A DNA stretch of 64,000 bases from Oligoflexus sp. (GTDB lineage Bacteria; Bdellovibrionota_B; Oligoflexia; Oligoflexales; Oligoflexaceae): assembly GCF_035712445.1 (NCBI RefSeq), contig NZ_DASTAT010000061.1, positions 36,864-100,863 of the forward strand, written 5' to 3'. The notes under the pieces were generated by a model. That model made no database searches. It was not told the origin of the DNA and saw nothing but the letters and a program-made list of their open reading frames with translations. Both the position numbers and the translations under genes were made by a program. The first letter of the stretch is position 1. Each line of letters opens with the position of its first letter. Shown in pieces: positions 8,019 through 16,389 of this stretch.

Positions 8019-9419
8019 TTGAAAGCGAAATTTCATTCCCGCCCATTCCCTTGGAATCGCGCGGCACGAGACCTTTTCATTCATCCTGGAATTCTGCTGC
8101 TGAACGTGATTTCGTTTCTTACGATTGCCCTGTTTTCAGGCACGATTCTGACCTCCGCTTTTCTTTTCGTGCATATCGCGGTCAACTTTGCGGCCACCAC
8201 GGGACTTGAACGCATAACGGACGCCCACGCGCGCCGTTTCTTTTATTGGCTCTGCGTGGCTCTGAACGCGGGCAGCTTTTTGATCCTTCAGCACCTCGGC
8301 TTGATTGGAATCCTGGATTCGAATAACGTCAGCACGCCCTCGACCCTTCCCTTTCTGATGGGTTATGCCTTCTACACGCTGCAGGCCCTCGCGATCCAAG
8401 GCGCTGTTTATCGCGGGCTGATCACGGGCCTTAACTTTCAACGCTATGTCCTGGCCGTAAGTTTTTGCGGGGCATTCCTCGCTGGGCCTATTTTTAATCA
8501 GGCGCAGCTGAAGGCCTTCGAGGATATCGAAGTTTCCTTTCCCACACCGGCGCGCATCTATCAGCATCTTCACTTTCTGATTGGCGCCTTGGTCTTTAAA
8601 TATGTCTTTGCCAACTGGCTGAGTCAGTGGGTCAACACTCAGGACGTTTCGAGCCCTCTTCTGATCGCTCGCACCGTGCTGTGCTTTGAGCTTCAGGTCT
8701 ATTTTGATTTTGCAGGCTATAGCCTTCTCTCCTTTTTCCTTTGCCGCATCTTTTGCATTCCCATGTACCACAACTTTCAGCATCCCTTCGCGGCCCGCAA
8801 CATCCCCGAGTTCTGGCGACGCTGGCATGTAGGTCTCGGGACTTTTTTCAAAGAAAATGTTTTCACGCCTCTGAAAGGGATCTATCCGAATCAAACAGCC
8901 ACACGCATGGCCCTGCCGATTACCGTCTTCATGCTCTCGGCCCTTTGGCATGGACCGACGCGAAACTTCGTCCTTTGGGGGTTGCTGCATGGTCTCGCGT
9001 TCGTCTCGTCCGTGGCTGTTTTGAAAGCATTCCGCCCGGGATTTCTTCTGCGCCTTGGCACTCGACTCTCCGTCTTTGTCGTGCTTTTCTACGGGCGCCT
9101 TCTCTTTATGGAAAGCGACTTCGGGCGTCTTATGCACAAATTCAGGGAATTGGGCCGCTTTCTTCATATGGGTCGTGAGTTATCTTTGATCTTCGCGAAT
9201 CGCGAGTCGCTGACAGGCCTGCTTCTGAAAAACTGGGATGGCTGCGTCGTAGGCCTCGCGATCGCAGGCATCATCGGCTATGAAGTCTGGGGGATTTCCG
9301 CCGATGACAGGCGCTGCTACCGCTACCTTAAACCAGGACTATGGGCTTTGATGCTGCTGCTTCTGATGCTTCTCTTCTTCCAACCAGCCGATCATGCAGG
9401 TTTTGTCTATGGACGATAG
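8019..9419 (+). CDS. MBOAT-family O-acyltransferase (AlgI/DltB-like)
   Basis: 466-residue polytopic inner-membrane protein with about 10-12 hydrophobic segments. Family landmarks are YFDFAGYSLLS (228-238), the loop FQHPFAARNIPEFWRRWH (253-270) and the catalytic histidine in LSALWHGPTRN (His311) followed by WGLLHG. AlgI, DltB and PatA-type MBOATs move acyl groups across the membrane onto alginate, teichoic acid or peptidoglycan. They normally work with a periplasmic SGNH-fold protein. The gene immediately downstream overlaps it by 11-26 nt and looks like that partner. The acceptor is unknown, since no alginate genes are nearby. AGCGGAGAGG lies upstream of the ATG. Confidence 0.93.
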   Translation: MKAKFHSRPFPWNRAARDLFIHPGILLLNVISFLTIALFSGTILTSAFLFVHIAVNFAATTGLERITDAHARRFFYWLCVALNAGSFLILQHLGLIGILDSNNVSTPSTLPFLMGYAFYTLQALAIQGAVYRGLITGLNFQRYVLAVSFCGAFLAGPIFNQAQLKAFEDIEVSFPTPARIYQHLHFLIGALVFKYVFANWLSQWVNTQDVSSPLLIARTVLCFELQVYFDFAGYSLLSFFLCRIFCIPMYHNFQHPFAARNIPEFWRRWHVGLGTFFKENVFTPLKGIYPNQTATRMALPITVFMLSALWHGPTRNFVLWGLLHGLAFVSSVAVLKAFRPGFLLRLGTRLSVFVVLFYGRLLFMESDFGRLMHKFRELGRFLHMGRELSLIFANRESLTGLLLKNWDGCVVGLAIAGIIGYEVWGISADDRRCYRYLKPGLWALMLLLLMLLFFQPADHAGFVYGR

Positions 9420-10377
9420 GAATCAATCGCTCTGCTTTTTCGCGATTTTGGGATTTGCGGCCGTCTACCTTGGCTTTGGGTTTCTCTATGCCCTCGACAA
9501 GCGGGATACCAGCAACGTCCCCTACGAAATTTTTCGCGGTAAAGTCCACGCGGCGACCGCGGTCGATGGCCCGCGCCTGCTTTTGGCCGGAGGATCCAAT
9601 GTCATATGGGGTTCGCGTTCCACGATAATAGAAAACGAAGGTGGCGTTCCGACCTTCAATCTTGCGCTGTCTAGTGAGGCTCACGACCCCAAAGCCATGC
9701 GCATTCTTACTACAAATGCTGTTCGATCCGGCGACACAGTGATTTATTCCTCCATTTCATTCTGGAATTCAAGCCAAATCGATCCCGCTGCAGCGGGTGA
9801 CATCCTAAATGCCGCTGGTCACTTGCCCGACGATAGTTCACATTTCCAATCTTTGAAGAAAAAACTCGGTCGATTCTGGTCACCCTATCCCCAAAAACGC
9901 ACAGTCGTGACCTCACTTCCTGCCCTTTACCGCCGCTATATCAGTCACGAGCCGAGCGAGCACATGCAGGGTCTCAATGCGAAAGGCGACCTTGCCAGCT
10001 GCCTCACACCGGGGGCTGTACCGGGTCCCAATTCCTATGTTGAACCGGCCGAACAAAGTATTCTCCTGCAGGAACTGCAGGACTTCGAAGACGCTCTCCG
10101 ACAGCGCGGTGCATCTTTGGTCCTGCTCTTCCCACCCAATCTCATTCTGGAAGGGGAGAGGGACAAATGGATTCAGAATTTCACGCCTGTGTTCGAGGCC
10201 ATGAAGCGTCGCTTTACAGTCGCGCAGGAGACATTGGACGCGAGTCTTTACACCGACAAAAGTTATTTCTGCGATACAGGATTTCATCTGGCGGATGCTG
10301 AAGCAGCCGAACGCAGCCGCAGGATCGGTCAATTCATAAATGAAACACGCAAGGCCGCACCCATGAGCAGAAATTAA
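9409..10377 (+). CDS. Membrane-anchored SGNH-like partner of the MBOAT acyltransferase
   Basis: 322 residues from ATG 9409 (AGG 8 nt before); ATG 9394 in the same frame is the alternative. An N-terminal membrane anchor (CFFAILGFAAVYLGFGFLYA) is followed by a periplasmic domain. Block I appears as LAGGSNVIWGS, with the Ser in the position of the SGNH nucleophile. A C-terminal DTGFHLADAEA resembles the DxxH pair that completes the triad. In AlgI/AlgX, PatA/PatB and DltB/DltD systems such a protein accepts the acyl group from the MBOAT and transfers it to the polymer. The overlap with the MBOAT gene supports that pairing. The assignment is from motifs only, since overall sequence similarity to known SGNH proteins is not obvious. 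The stop overlaps the convergent gene's stop. Confidence 0.6.
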   Translation: MDDRNQSLCFFAILGFAAVYLGFGFLYALDKRDTSNVPYEIFRGKVHAATAVDGPRLLLAGGSNVIWGSRSTIIENEGGVPTFNLALSSEAHDPKAMRILTTNAVRSGDTVIYSSISFWNSSQIDPAAAGDILNAAGHLPDDSSHFQSLKKKLGRFWSPYPQKRTVVTSLPALYRRYISHEPSEHMQGLNAKGDLASCLTPGAVPGPNSYVEPAEQSILLQELQDFEDALRQRGASLVLLFPPNLILEGERDKWIQNFTPVFEAMKRRFTVAQETLDASLYTDKSYFCDTGFHLADAEAAERSRRIGQFINETRKAAPMSRN

Positions 10378-12314
10378 GACACCTGTTCCAAAGCCAGAAA
10401 CTCAGAACCGTCTTTTAAAATCCGCTCTGCCTCACCGGCTTCAAAGATGCCGCGATAGAAGGCGTCTGCTTCCGCATCATTCCGAATAGCCGCGGAACCG
10501 GGCCCCAGACTCTGTTTCTGAAAGTACGGCTTCAGTCGCGGCGGAAGACCTTCATACATGCGCGTTGGCATCGTGATCATATGCCCCGCACGGGACGCGG
10601 GCCACTGCTTGCGGAGGCTTTCATAGCGAGTGGCCAGCACGATGCTGTCGCCGAAAAGTTCATAAGACCGAATTCCCGACACCGTGAAAAACCCCTGAAT
10701 GGCCCCGCGGGCCATCCCGATGGAACAGTAACTGCGTGACTCCGAAGTCGTGCCCGGGAACTCCTCATCAAAGGCATTCAGAAAACCAAAGGCCAGCTGC
10801 AGCGCCACCTCATGGCTGACGTGTCCGGGCGGCGTTTGGAAGGGGAAGCCGACTGCGCATAAGAACCCGTCGCCCATTTCCTTGATACGGAATCCCGAGG
10901 CGCTCAGGGGATCGCCCTGATAATCGCGGTTCATGAGATGGCCGCAGCGATCAAAGAAACGCCGCAAAAAGTTCGGCAGGTCGTCGATCTGAGAGCTGGT
11001 GCTCGCAATGATATCGAGACAGATCACGACCGCTTCACCCGAGGCATGAGGCATGGTGGTTTCCAGGATCCCGCCTTCCTTCATCTGCTCCATCTGATGC
11101 GGATAGACCATTTTTTCCAGCTGGGAAAAGGCATGCCGCCGCCGTTGCGCTTCATGCAGGCGGGCGAGCCGCATTTTGTGGGCCAGCGCATAGGAAATGA
11201 TGATGGCCTCAAAACTGGCGCCGATGAAATTCAAACTCACGATCCAGGGTTCATCGGGCACGGCTGCCATCAGGTGAAGGACCTGAGCCACGTTGCCGAC
11301 GATCAAAAGCGACCAGGCTATCAAAAAATACATGGCCAGGGGATGCCGCCGCTTCAGAGCAATGACCGCGGCCAGGACTGCCATGACAGAACCCATGATC
11401 GAGAGGATCTGAGTGATGTTCGCGGCCCAGATCAGCTGATCGAAGGCGGTCAAGGCCACCGGAACCCCCAGCGCGAGCATATAGCCGATTATGACCCGAC
11501 CAAACCAACGTTTATAGTGCTGAAAGTCCAGGAAATAATAAATGAAGGCCATCGTGAAAAGAAGAGCCGCATTGATACTGAGGATACCGAGATGATGGAT
11601 CGGTCCGGCATCCGGAAACCCGAGCTGCTTTAAAAAGCCGGTAAGATAAAGCTGCGCGATGGCATAGAAGTTCAGATAGAAAAAATAGAAGACTTGCGAA
11701 ATTTCACGATTCACGAAATAGATCACAAGATTATAGAACGAAAGCGCAAAGCAGATGGCGAAAAAGCCACCGAAGAGCATAAGCTCCAGCACCATGCGGC
11801 TATAAAAATAATCCGGATTATAAAGACGCCAATCGAGGACGAACACATCCCGGGATTTCTGGCGAATCAAAAGAGTGTTCTCACCCGGACTCAGCCTCAG
11901 GTCGAAAATCGGCAGCCGGTAGTCAACCTTCGAGGCCCGCAGGGGTCTGTCCATGCCGAGGGACTCTGCATGAGTCAGACGCCCGGCCACGCTCTGATAA
12001 AGGTCCACGCGACTGGTCATCGCAACGCCATGCTGAAGGAAAACACGTTCCTCCTGAGTGCTGCGATTGTGGATGGTGATCAGACTCCAGCACTCCTGAT
12101 CCTCGCCGACATTCAGCTTCTGCCGACCCGTGGGGATCCATCCCTCGGTACGTCCGAGCACAGTCTGCCAGTCCAAAGGCTCCGCACTGCAGAGATAGAG
12201 GAAGCCTTCATGCGCAAAGGTCTCTCGCTGCCCCGGCTCATGGATCCAGGGCGCAGCGTACCCAGCTGTCCAGAAGGTCAGCAGGAAGACGAAAATCAAT
12301 ATCCTCTGCAGCAA
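10374..12314 (-). CDS. 7TM-DISM receptor fused to a class III adenylate/guanylate cyclase
   Basis: 646 residues starting at TTG 12314; AAAGGA sits 6 nt upstream and the next in-frame Met is deep in the sensor, so TTG is the start. Layout: signal peptide (1-20, ending GYA-A); extracytoplasmic DISMED2-type beta sandwich (~25-165); seven transmembrane helices (~178-395); linker; class III cyclase (~425-625). The cyclase shows LDIIASTSSQ with the first metal Asp, RIKEMGDGFLCAVGF with the second, and RGAIQGFF...YELFGDSIVLATRYESLRK with the transition-state Asn/Arg region partly altered. It should make a cyclic nucleotide in response to an external ligand. A cNMP-binding protein lies 4 kb away (16390). 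Confidence 0.9.
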   Translation of the reverse strand: MLQRILIFVFLLTFWTAGYAAPWIHEPGQRETFAHEGFLYLCSAEPLDWQTVLGRTEGWIPTGRQKLNVGEDQECWSLITIHNRSTQEERVFLQHGVAMTSRVDLYQSVAGRLTHAESLGMDRPLRASKVDYRLPIFDLRLSPGENTLLIRQKSRDVFVLDWRLYNPDYFYSRMVLELMLFGGFFAICFALSFYNLVIYFVNREISQVFYFFYLNFYAIAQLYLTGFLKQLGFPDAGPIHHLGILSINAALLFTMAFIYYFLDFQHYKRWFGRVIIGYMLALGVPVALTAFDQLIWAANITQILSIMGSVMAVLAAVIALKRRHPLAMYFLIAWSLLIVGNVAQVLHLMAAVPDEPWIVSLNFIGASFEAIIISYALAHKMRLARLHEAQRRRHAFSQLEKMVYPHQMEQMKEGGILETTMPHASGEAVVICLDIIASTSSQIDDLPNFLRRFFDRCGHLMNRDYQGDPLSASGFRIKEMGDGFLCAVGFPFQTPPGHVSHEVALQLAFGFLNAFDEEFPGTTSESRSYCSIGMARGAIQGFFTVSGIRSYELFGDSIVLATRYESLRKQWPASRAGHMITMPTRMYEGLPPRLKPYFQKQSLGPGSAAIRNDAEADAFYRGIFEAGEAERILKDGSEFLALEQVS

Positions 12315-12392
12315 ACTCTGTCCTTTCCATGGGGCAGACTATGCACCACAGTTGTTTTTCGGTAGCCTGGGCCCTGCGTGAAGAGGCAAAAC

Positions 12393-12422
12393 TTGCCGCG
12401 CTCCCGGAGCACTGGTTATACT
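12393..12422 (+). promoter_or_regulatory. Candidate promoter for the GH16-like gene
   Basis: TTGCCG (12393-12398), 18-nt spacer, TATACT (12417-12422). The -10 matches consensus at five of six positions. Transcription would start about 12429, giving a very short leader that still holds the GGGAGG Shine-Dalgarno before ATG 12441. Confidence 0.35.
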
Positions 12423-12440
12423 GCGCCCAGGGAGGCCCTT

Positions 12441-13256
12441 ATGAAAACTGCAGCACTTGCCTGGCTACTGACCGCAGCCCCTTATTCCTGGTTTGGCGCA
12501 GAAATCCGCACGCGCGAAACCTTTGGACAGAATCTGAAAACCCTACGTGTGACCTGGCTGGCGAAACCCGCAGCCGGCAACTGTGCGATCACGCTTTTTT
12601 CGCTCTTCAATGGCGATCGCATTTTTTCCAGTGGCCAGGGTCACTGGTCGGAAATTGGCTTTGAAATCTATGGAGGCTCCGCAGCTCAGCCGCTCTATGA
12701 TGCCTTTCAAACGCAGTACATCACCTATGAATCGAAAAGCGATCCCGCTGCAAAGAGAGGGCGGCAACATGCTATCCAGCATCGCGTGGACAGCGCAGTC
12801 CCTGATATCTGGGATGGCGGCTATCACGAATTCCAGGTGGAATGGCGGCCGGCGTCGGATAGTTCCGCACAGCTGATCTTTCGGCTGGATGGCACGATCA
12901 TCCGCAAGGAAACAGGCGGCGATCTTGGTCGGCTGGAAGAGCAGCTCAAGGTCCACAGCGGAGCCTGGATGGGCTTCTACGAAGGCAAGTGGGCCTGGGG
13001 TTGCTCCGACGATTCCCCAAGGTCTGAGTCCACGCGGGTCGAGCTGGATAGTTTTCGCATCGAGCAGCTTGAAAATGGGAACTGGACGACGAGGCTGCTG
13101 CGATCCTTTGATCGCAATGAGGAAATAGATTGGAGCTTCGAACGATCGAGCTGGGGTTTCGAATCCTTTGCCGGCAGCTACTGTCCCGGCAATGCCTTTG
13201 CCCGGAGCGGCCGCCTTGTCCTTGAACTCGATCAACAGTGCGGACCCGGTTTCTAG
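12441..13256 (+). CDS. Secreted GH16-like (laminarinase/lichenase fold) protein
   Basis: 271 residues from ATG 12441, chosen because GGGAGG precedes it and it opens a signal peptide (MKTAALAWLLTAAPYSWFGA). The segment HWSEIGFEIYG resembles the GH16 catalytic signature E-x-D-x-E, with Glu71 and Glu75 in the nucleophile and acid/base positions. The middle Asp is Gly73 here. Downstream HEFQVEWRP...IFRLDGTIIRK matches the GH16 strand pattern in which the ligand face is built (YxxxW, FYxDG). GH16 enzymes cleave beta-1,3/1,4-glucans and galactans. The Asp-to-Gly change should lower activity or signal a binding role; that is inference. The 3' end shares a CTAG with the convergent CPBP gene. Confidence 0.55.
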   Translation: MKTAALAWLLTAAPYSWFGAEIRTRETFGQNLKTLRVTWLAKPAAGNCAITLFSLFNGDRIFSSGQGHWSEIGFEIYGGSAAQPLYDAFQTQYITYESKSDPAAKRGRQHAIQHRVDSAVPDIWDGGYHEFQVEWRPASDSSAQLIFRLDGTIIRKETGGDLGRLEEQLKVHSGAWMGFYEGKWAWGCSDDSPRSESTRVELDSFRIEQLENGNWTTRLLRSFDRNEEIDWSFERSSWGFESFAGSYCPGNAFARSGRLVLELDQQCGPGF

Positions 13257-14116
13257 CGCGCAAGGGCGGGATAGGTCAGCAGCAGGATATGCACCAGATT
13301 CAAAAGAAAATGAGTGATGATGCTGGCCTCGATCCGTCCAGTGACCTGATACATCCATCCGTATCCGAGTCCGGCAATGCTGGCAAGGATCACGTACGTT
13401 AAGCCCCCTGCAAAGTGAGCCACACCGAAGAGCAGGGAGGCGATGCCAAGCGCCAGAACTTTTCCATAGCTTAAATCCCGCCCCAGCTCGCTGAGATATT
13501 TTTGCAGAAAGCCGCGAAAAAAGCCTTCTTCCGCGACGCATACGAACAAAAGGTTCGTGACGGCCCAGATGGGAAGTATCGCCGGCACCTTCGGATCCCA
13601 ACGCACGAATTGAAACGCCACGGACAGAAGAGCGAGCCCCAGAATAATCCAGGGCGCCCGCGTACTGGTTTGCAGAATCAAGGCCTTCCCGTCGGACCAT
13701 GTTCGGATCAGGTTCGGCATGGAACCCAGGATAAAGACACCGATCAGGGTCTTGTCGAAATTCAGGTGCAGCGTAAAAGGAATTCCATCCTCGCTCACCT
13801 GCACAGCATCCACGACTTTCAGATTATGAAATCCGGGAAAAAGATGCGCGCCCAAACCAAGTCCGGTCAGAGCCAGCACGCCCGCGGCCACAGCACGCAC
13901 CCCAGGCCTTTCACCTGTTTGCAAAAAATGTGTCGCGAGAGCAAGCACGACCAGAGGCGGCAGGGCAGCCAGGCTCAGATGATGGGCTATGCCTCCAAGG
14001 ATCAGGGAACATCCCAGAGGAAGCCACCAAAAGGGAATTCTCCATGGCAGGGGCAGCCACAGAGCGAGAACAGTTAAAAAGAGAAATACGTAGGCAAGTG
14101 TCGCAATAGGATCCAT
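13253..14116 (-). CDS. CPBP-family intramembrane metalloprotease (CAAX/Abi-like)
   Basis: 287 residues from ATG 14116 (GGTGG upstream; an in-frame ATG at 14170 adds 18 unlikely residues). About eight hydrophobic segments. The three CPBP motifs are present: EEGFFRGFLQ (Glu196, Glu197, Arg201), FGVAHF (His234) and HFLLNL (His269, Asn273), forming the intramembrane metal site. Relatives process prenylated proteins, bacteriocin precursors or signalling proteins, and some are immunity proteins. No precursor peptide or bacteriocin gene is adjacent, so the substrate is unknown. The gene is convergent with the GH16-like gene and lies between it and the FliF/FliG-like gene. Confidence 0.88.
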   Translation of the reverse strand: MDPIATLAYVFLFLTVLALWLPLPWRIPFWWLPLGCSLILGGIAHHLSLAALPPLVVLALATHFLQTGERPGVRAVAAGVLALTGLGLGAHLFPGFHNLKVVDAVQVSEDGIPFTLHLNFDKTLIGVFILGSMPNLIRTWSDGKALILQTSTRAPWIILGLALLSVAFQFVRWDPKVPAILPIWAVTNLLFVCVAEEGFFRGFLQKYLSELGRDLSYGKVLALGIASLLFGVAHFAGGLTYVILASIAGLGYGWMYQVTGRIEASIITHFLLNLVHILLLTYPALAR

Positions 14117-14194
14117 GGCAGAGTCCACCCAGGTGTTTCGCATCAGCACGTGTCTCGGTGATAAACGCAAAAGCCTGGGGAATTCAAGCCTTTT

Positions 14195-15913
14195 TCAGCG
14201 GCTTTCACCCGCGCAGAAAAGATCGGCGACCAGCACCTGGCGCTCGACGAAGCGCTGAAGACTGCGCGCCTGCATGCGAAGGCTTTTGCCATGCTGCCGG
14301 TCTTCATCCATCGCTCGCATCCAGACGCGCACGGCTGCGGCCCGAGACCCCACCAGCGAAAGAATCTGTTCTTTCATTGCGGCGTCGCAATCATAGAGAA
14401 GAAGGGCCACCTGCTCATCCTCGCAATGCGCGAGCGCCAGCTGAAGTTGAGGATCCTGGCGCTCCACCAGACGCCCGAAGCCGGCATGCCTATCCAGGCA
14501 GGCGCCCAGCACCAGCATCATAAGATCAGAATTCAGCGCGGTATCCAGGGTAAGATCCGCGAAGTAGCTATCGACCACCTGCATGGCCTCACGATCGGAA
14601 TAGAGCTGATCGCGCAGCTGATCAGCGTCCGTCTGCAGTATGGACCGCACCCGACGCATCAGCTGATCCATCGTCGTGTCTTCCTTGGATCCACTTTGAA
14701 ACCAACCAGGGTGCAGATCCTGGCGTCCACGCAGCCAGCCAGCTCGTTCCTTATCCAGGAGTTCCGCCAACGCGCGGCGCCGCGGCCGCGTCATCTGCTG
14801 GGCGACCCGCTGCCATTCACGACGGGTCATGAGCTGCACGAAAAGCGGTGCGGAGGCCAAAGGACTTCCCTGCCCCAGCTCCCGCGCCAGATCCAGAAGG
14901 AACCGCAGAGCGGCGCGCTGAGCCTCGCGAGGATGCGTGACCGGATTTTTAATATCGGTCAGCAGCAAAAGCTGATCGGTCTCTAAAAAATTCAGCATGG
15001 ATTCCTGCGTGGCGGCATCCAGCCAACCCAGAAATTGCAGAAGCGCTTCGCGGTCCTTGTCCCAATAGTGCTGCACGCGCTGCCCGGCGCGTTTCGCATC
15101 CATCTGCATAAGCAAGCGCCAGGCCTCGCGACCGCGTTCTCCGAAATCCTGAATCACGCGCGGAGCGACAAGGATACCCAAAGCCGGCGTGTTCGCAGGA
15201 ACGGCTGCGGACGCATCCACCGTTTTTTTCCGGGGTTTCAACCAGGATGTGATGATCTGGGCAAGAAAAAGTCCAGCCGCGCCGACGAGTAAAATTCCAA
15301 GAATAGCATGCAAAGATTGCATAAGAGACGCGCGCAGCCGGGGCTCAGGTGCGGGAAACAGCGGCGGATGAAAGGGTCGGGCCACCAAAGGCGGGGGAGC
15401 CAGGGACAGCACGGATCCCTGCGCAGCCGGCAGTTCAGGAAGCTTTTTTACGCGGCGAAACTCCAGTTTCTGCCGGGGTTCTTCCACCGACAGATAGCGC
15501 GTCACGAGGTCTTCCACCTTTTTGCGGCTATCGCGGCTCAAGGCGGCATCGAAACGCACAATGAATTTCGTGCTGCCCATATCCGGATGCTGCATCAAAT
15601 CCCGGGTGGCGGCCATGCGCAGATCCGTATCATCGAGGGGTTTCACCTCGCGCCAGCCCATGCGCCAGAGGAATTTATGCCAGCGGAAATACAAGGCATC
15701 CGCTACGAAGGAATGACCACAGCTGCTCTGCACCTGGACCTGGGGCGCAGGATCGGGCAGATGCAAACGGGCATACGATTCCACGCGTCTTTGCAGCTCG
15801 TCCTGCCATTCCCGGCAGCTGCTGGCACTCAGGCGCGTCCAGGCCATCTCACCCAGCCCGAGGCCCATGATGAGCGTTGTGATGACAAGGATGGTGATCA
15901 GTGATCTTCGCAT
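14195..15913 (-). CDS. Two-TM protein resembling a FliF periplasmic ring domain joined to a FliG C-terminal domain
   Basis: 572 residues. TM1 is at 4-24 and TM2 at 202-224, placing residues 25-200 in the periplasm and 225-572 in the cytoplasm, the FliF topology. Residues ~112-157 (TKFIVRFDAALSRDSRKKVEDL...VEEPRQKLEF) have the pattern of the last FliF/YscJ ring-building segment before the membrane. The cytoplasmic part is helical. Residues ~482-560 (VERQDPQLQLALAHCED...DAAMKEQILSLVGSRAAA) follow the FliG C-terminal pattern (DDRSIQLLLREVD..., DEELKEKIFSNMSKRAAE). Residues ~265-390 resemble stacked FliG-middle ARM repeats. No other flagellar or motor gene lies in the window. This reading is by eye; the alternative is an unrelated two-TM scaffold. 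Confidence 0.45.
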   Translation of the reverse strand: MRRSLITILVITTLIMGLGLGEMAWTRLSASSCREWQDELQRRVESYARLHLPDPAPQVQVQSSCGHSFVADALYFRWHKFLWRMGWREVKPLDDTDLRMAATRDLMQHPDMGSTKFIVRFDAALSRDSRKKVEDLVTRYLSVEEPRQKLEFRRVKKLPELPAAQGSVLSLAPPPLVARPFHPPLFPAPEPRLRASLMQSLHAILGILLVGAAGLFLAQIITSWLKPRKKTVDASAAVPANTPALGILVAPRVIQDFGERGREAWRLLMQMDAKRAGQRVQHYWDKDREALLQFLGWLDAATQESMLNFLETDQLLLLTDIKNPVTHPREAQRAALRFLLDLARELGQGSPLASAPLFVQLMTRREWQRVAQQMTRPRRRALAELLDKERAGWLRGRQDLHPGWFQSGSKEDTTMDQLMRRVRSILQTDADQLRDQLYSDREAMQVVDSYFADLTLDTALNSDLMMLVLGACLDRHAGFGRLVERQDPQLQLALAHCEDEQVALLLYDCDAAMKEQILSLVGSRAAAVRVWMRAMDEDRQHGKSLRMQARSLQRFVERQVLVADLFCAGESR

Positions 15914-16018
15914 AGGTCGCTGCCCCCGGTGCGCATAGGCAAAAGCGGTTTCCCTTCCATCATATTGCTGCTATAGGAAGGATCAAAAGGGCAGAACTTG
16001 CCCAGGCAGGAGTGCAGC

Positions 16019-16318
16019 ATGCTGGAACATATCGTACTTTTTCGCTTTAAGCCGGAAACCACAGCGTTTACCAAAGAGAAGATCGTCAGCGAACTCATGG
16101 CTCTGAAAGGCAAGGTGCCGAGCATTCTCGACATCAGCGCGGGCCCTAATTTCTCGGACCGAAACCAGGGATTTGAATATGGATTGGTCGTGCGTTTCGC
16201 CGATCGCCAAGGACTTGACGCCTACCAGGTGCATCCCGATCATCAGCACATCGTGCACGAATTGATCCGCCCCGCCCTGGCCGATATCCTGGCCGTGGAT
16301 TACGAGTTTCCACGTTAA
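16019..16318 (+). CDS. Dabb-domain (stress-responsive A/B barrel) protein
   Basis: 99 residues from ATG 16019, with GGAG seven nt upstream; earlier in-frame codons lack a ribosome site. The sequence MLEHIVLFRFKPETT at the start, a central alpha helix and YGLVVRFADRQGLDAYQVHPDHQ are characteristic of the Dabb dimeric alpha/beta barrel. The HPxHQ segment carries the usual conserved histidine. Members are small cytosolic proteins, sometimes enzymes acting on polyketide-type substrates, often induced by stress. The function here is unknown. It is followed 71 nt later by the cNMP-binding gene on the same strand. Confidence 0.85.
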   Translation: MLEHIVLFRFKPETTAFTKEKIVSELMALKGKVPSILDISAGPNFSDRNQGFEYGLVVRFADRQGLDAYQVHPDHQHIVHELIRPALADILAVDYEFPR

Positions 16319-16389
16319 GGCGGGCTCAAGTCGCCCAGGAAAATGCCGATCCGTAAGAGCAAGCAGTCCCATGCAGCAGGAGATCGGCC

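Noticed and set aside
12543-13700. 385-codon minus-strand frame
   Set aside because: Overlaps the GH16-like gene and the 3' half of the CPBP gene, both better supported.
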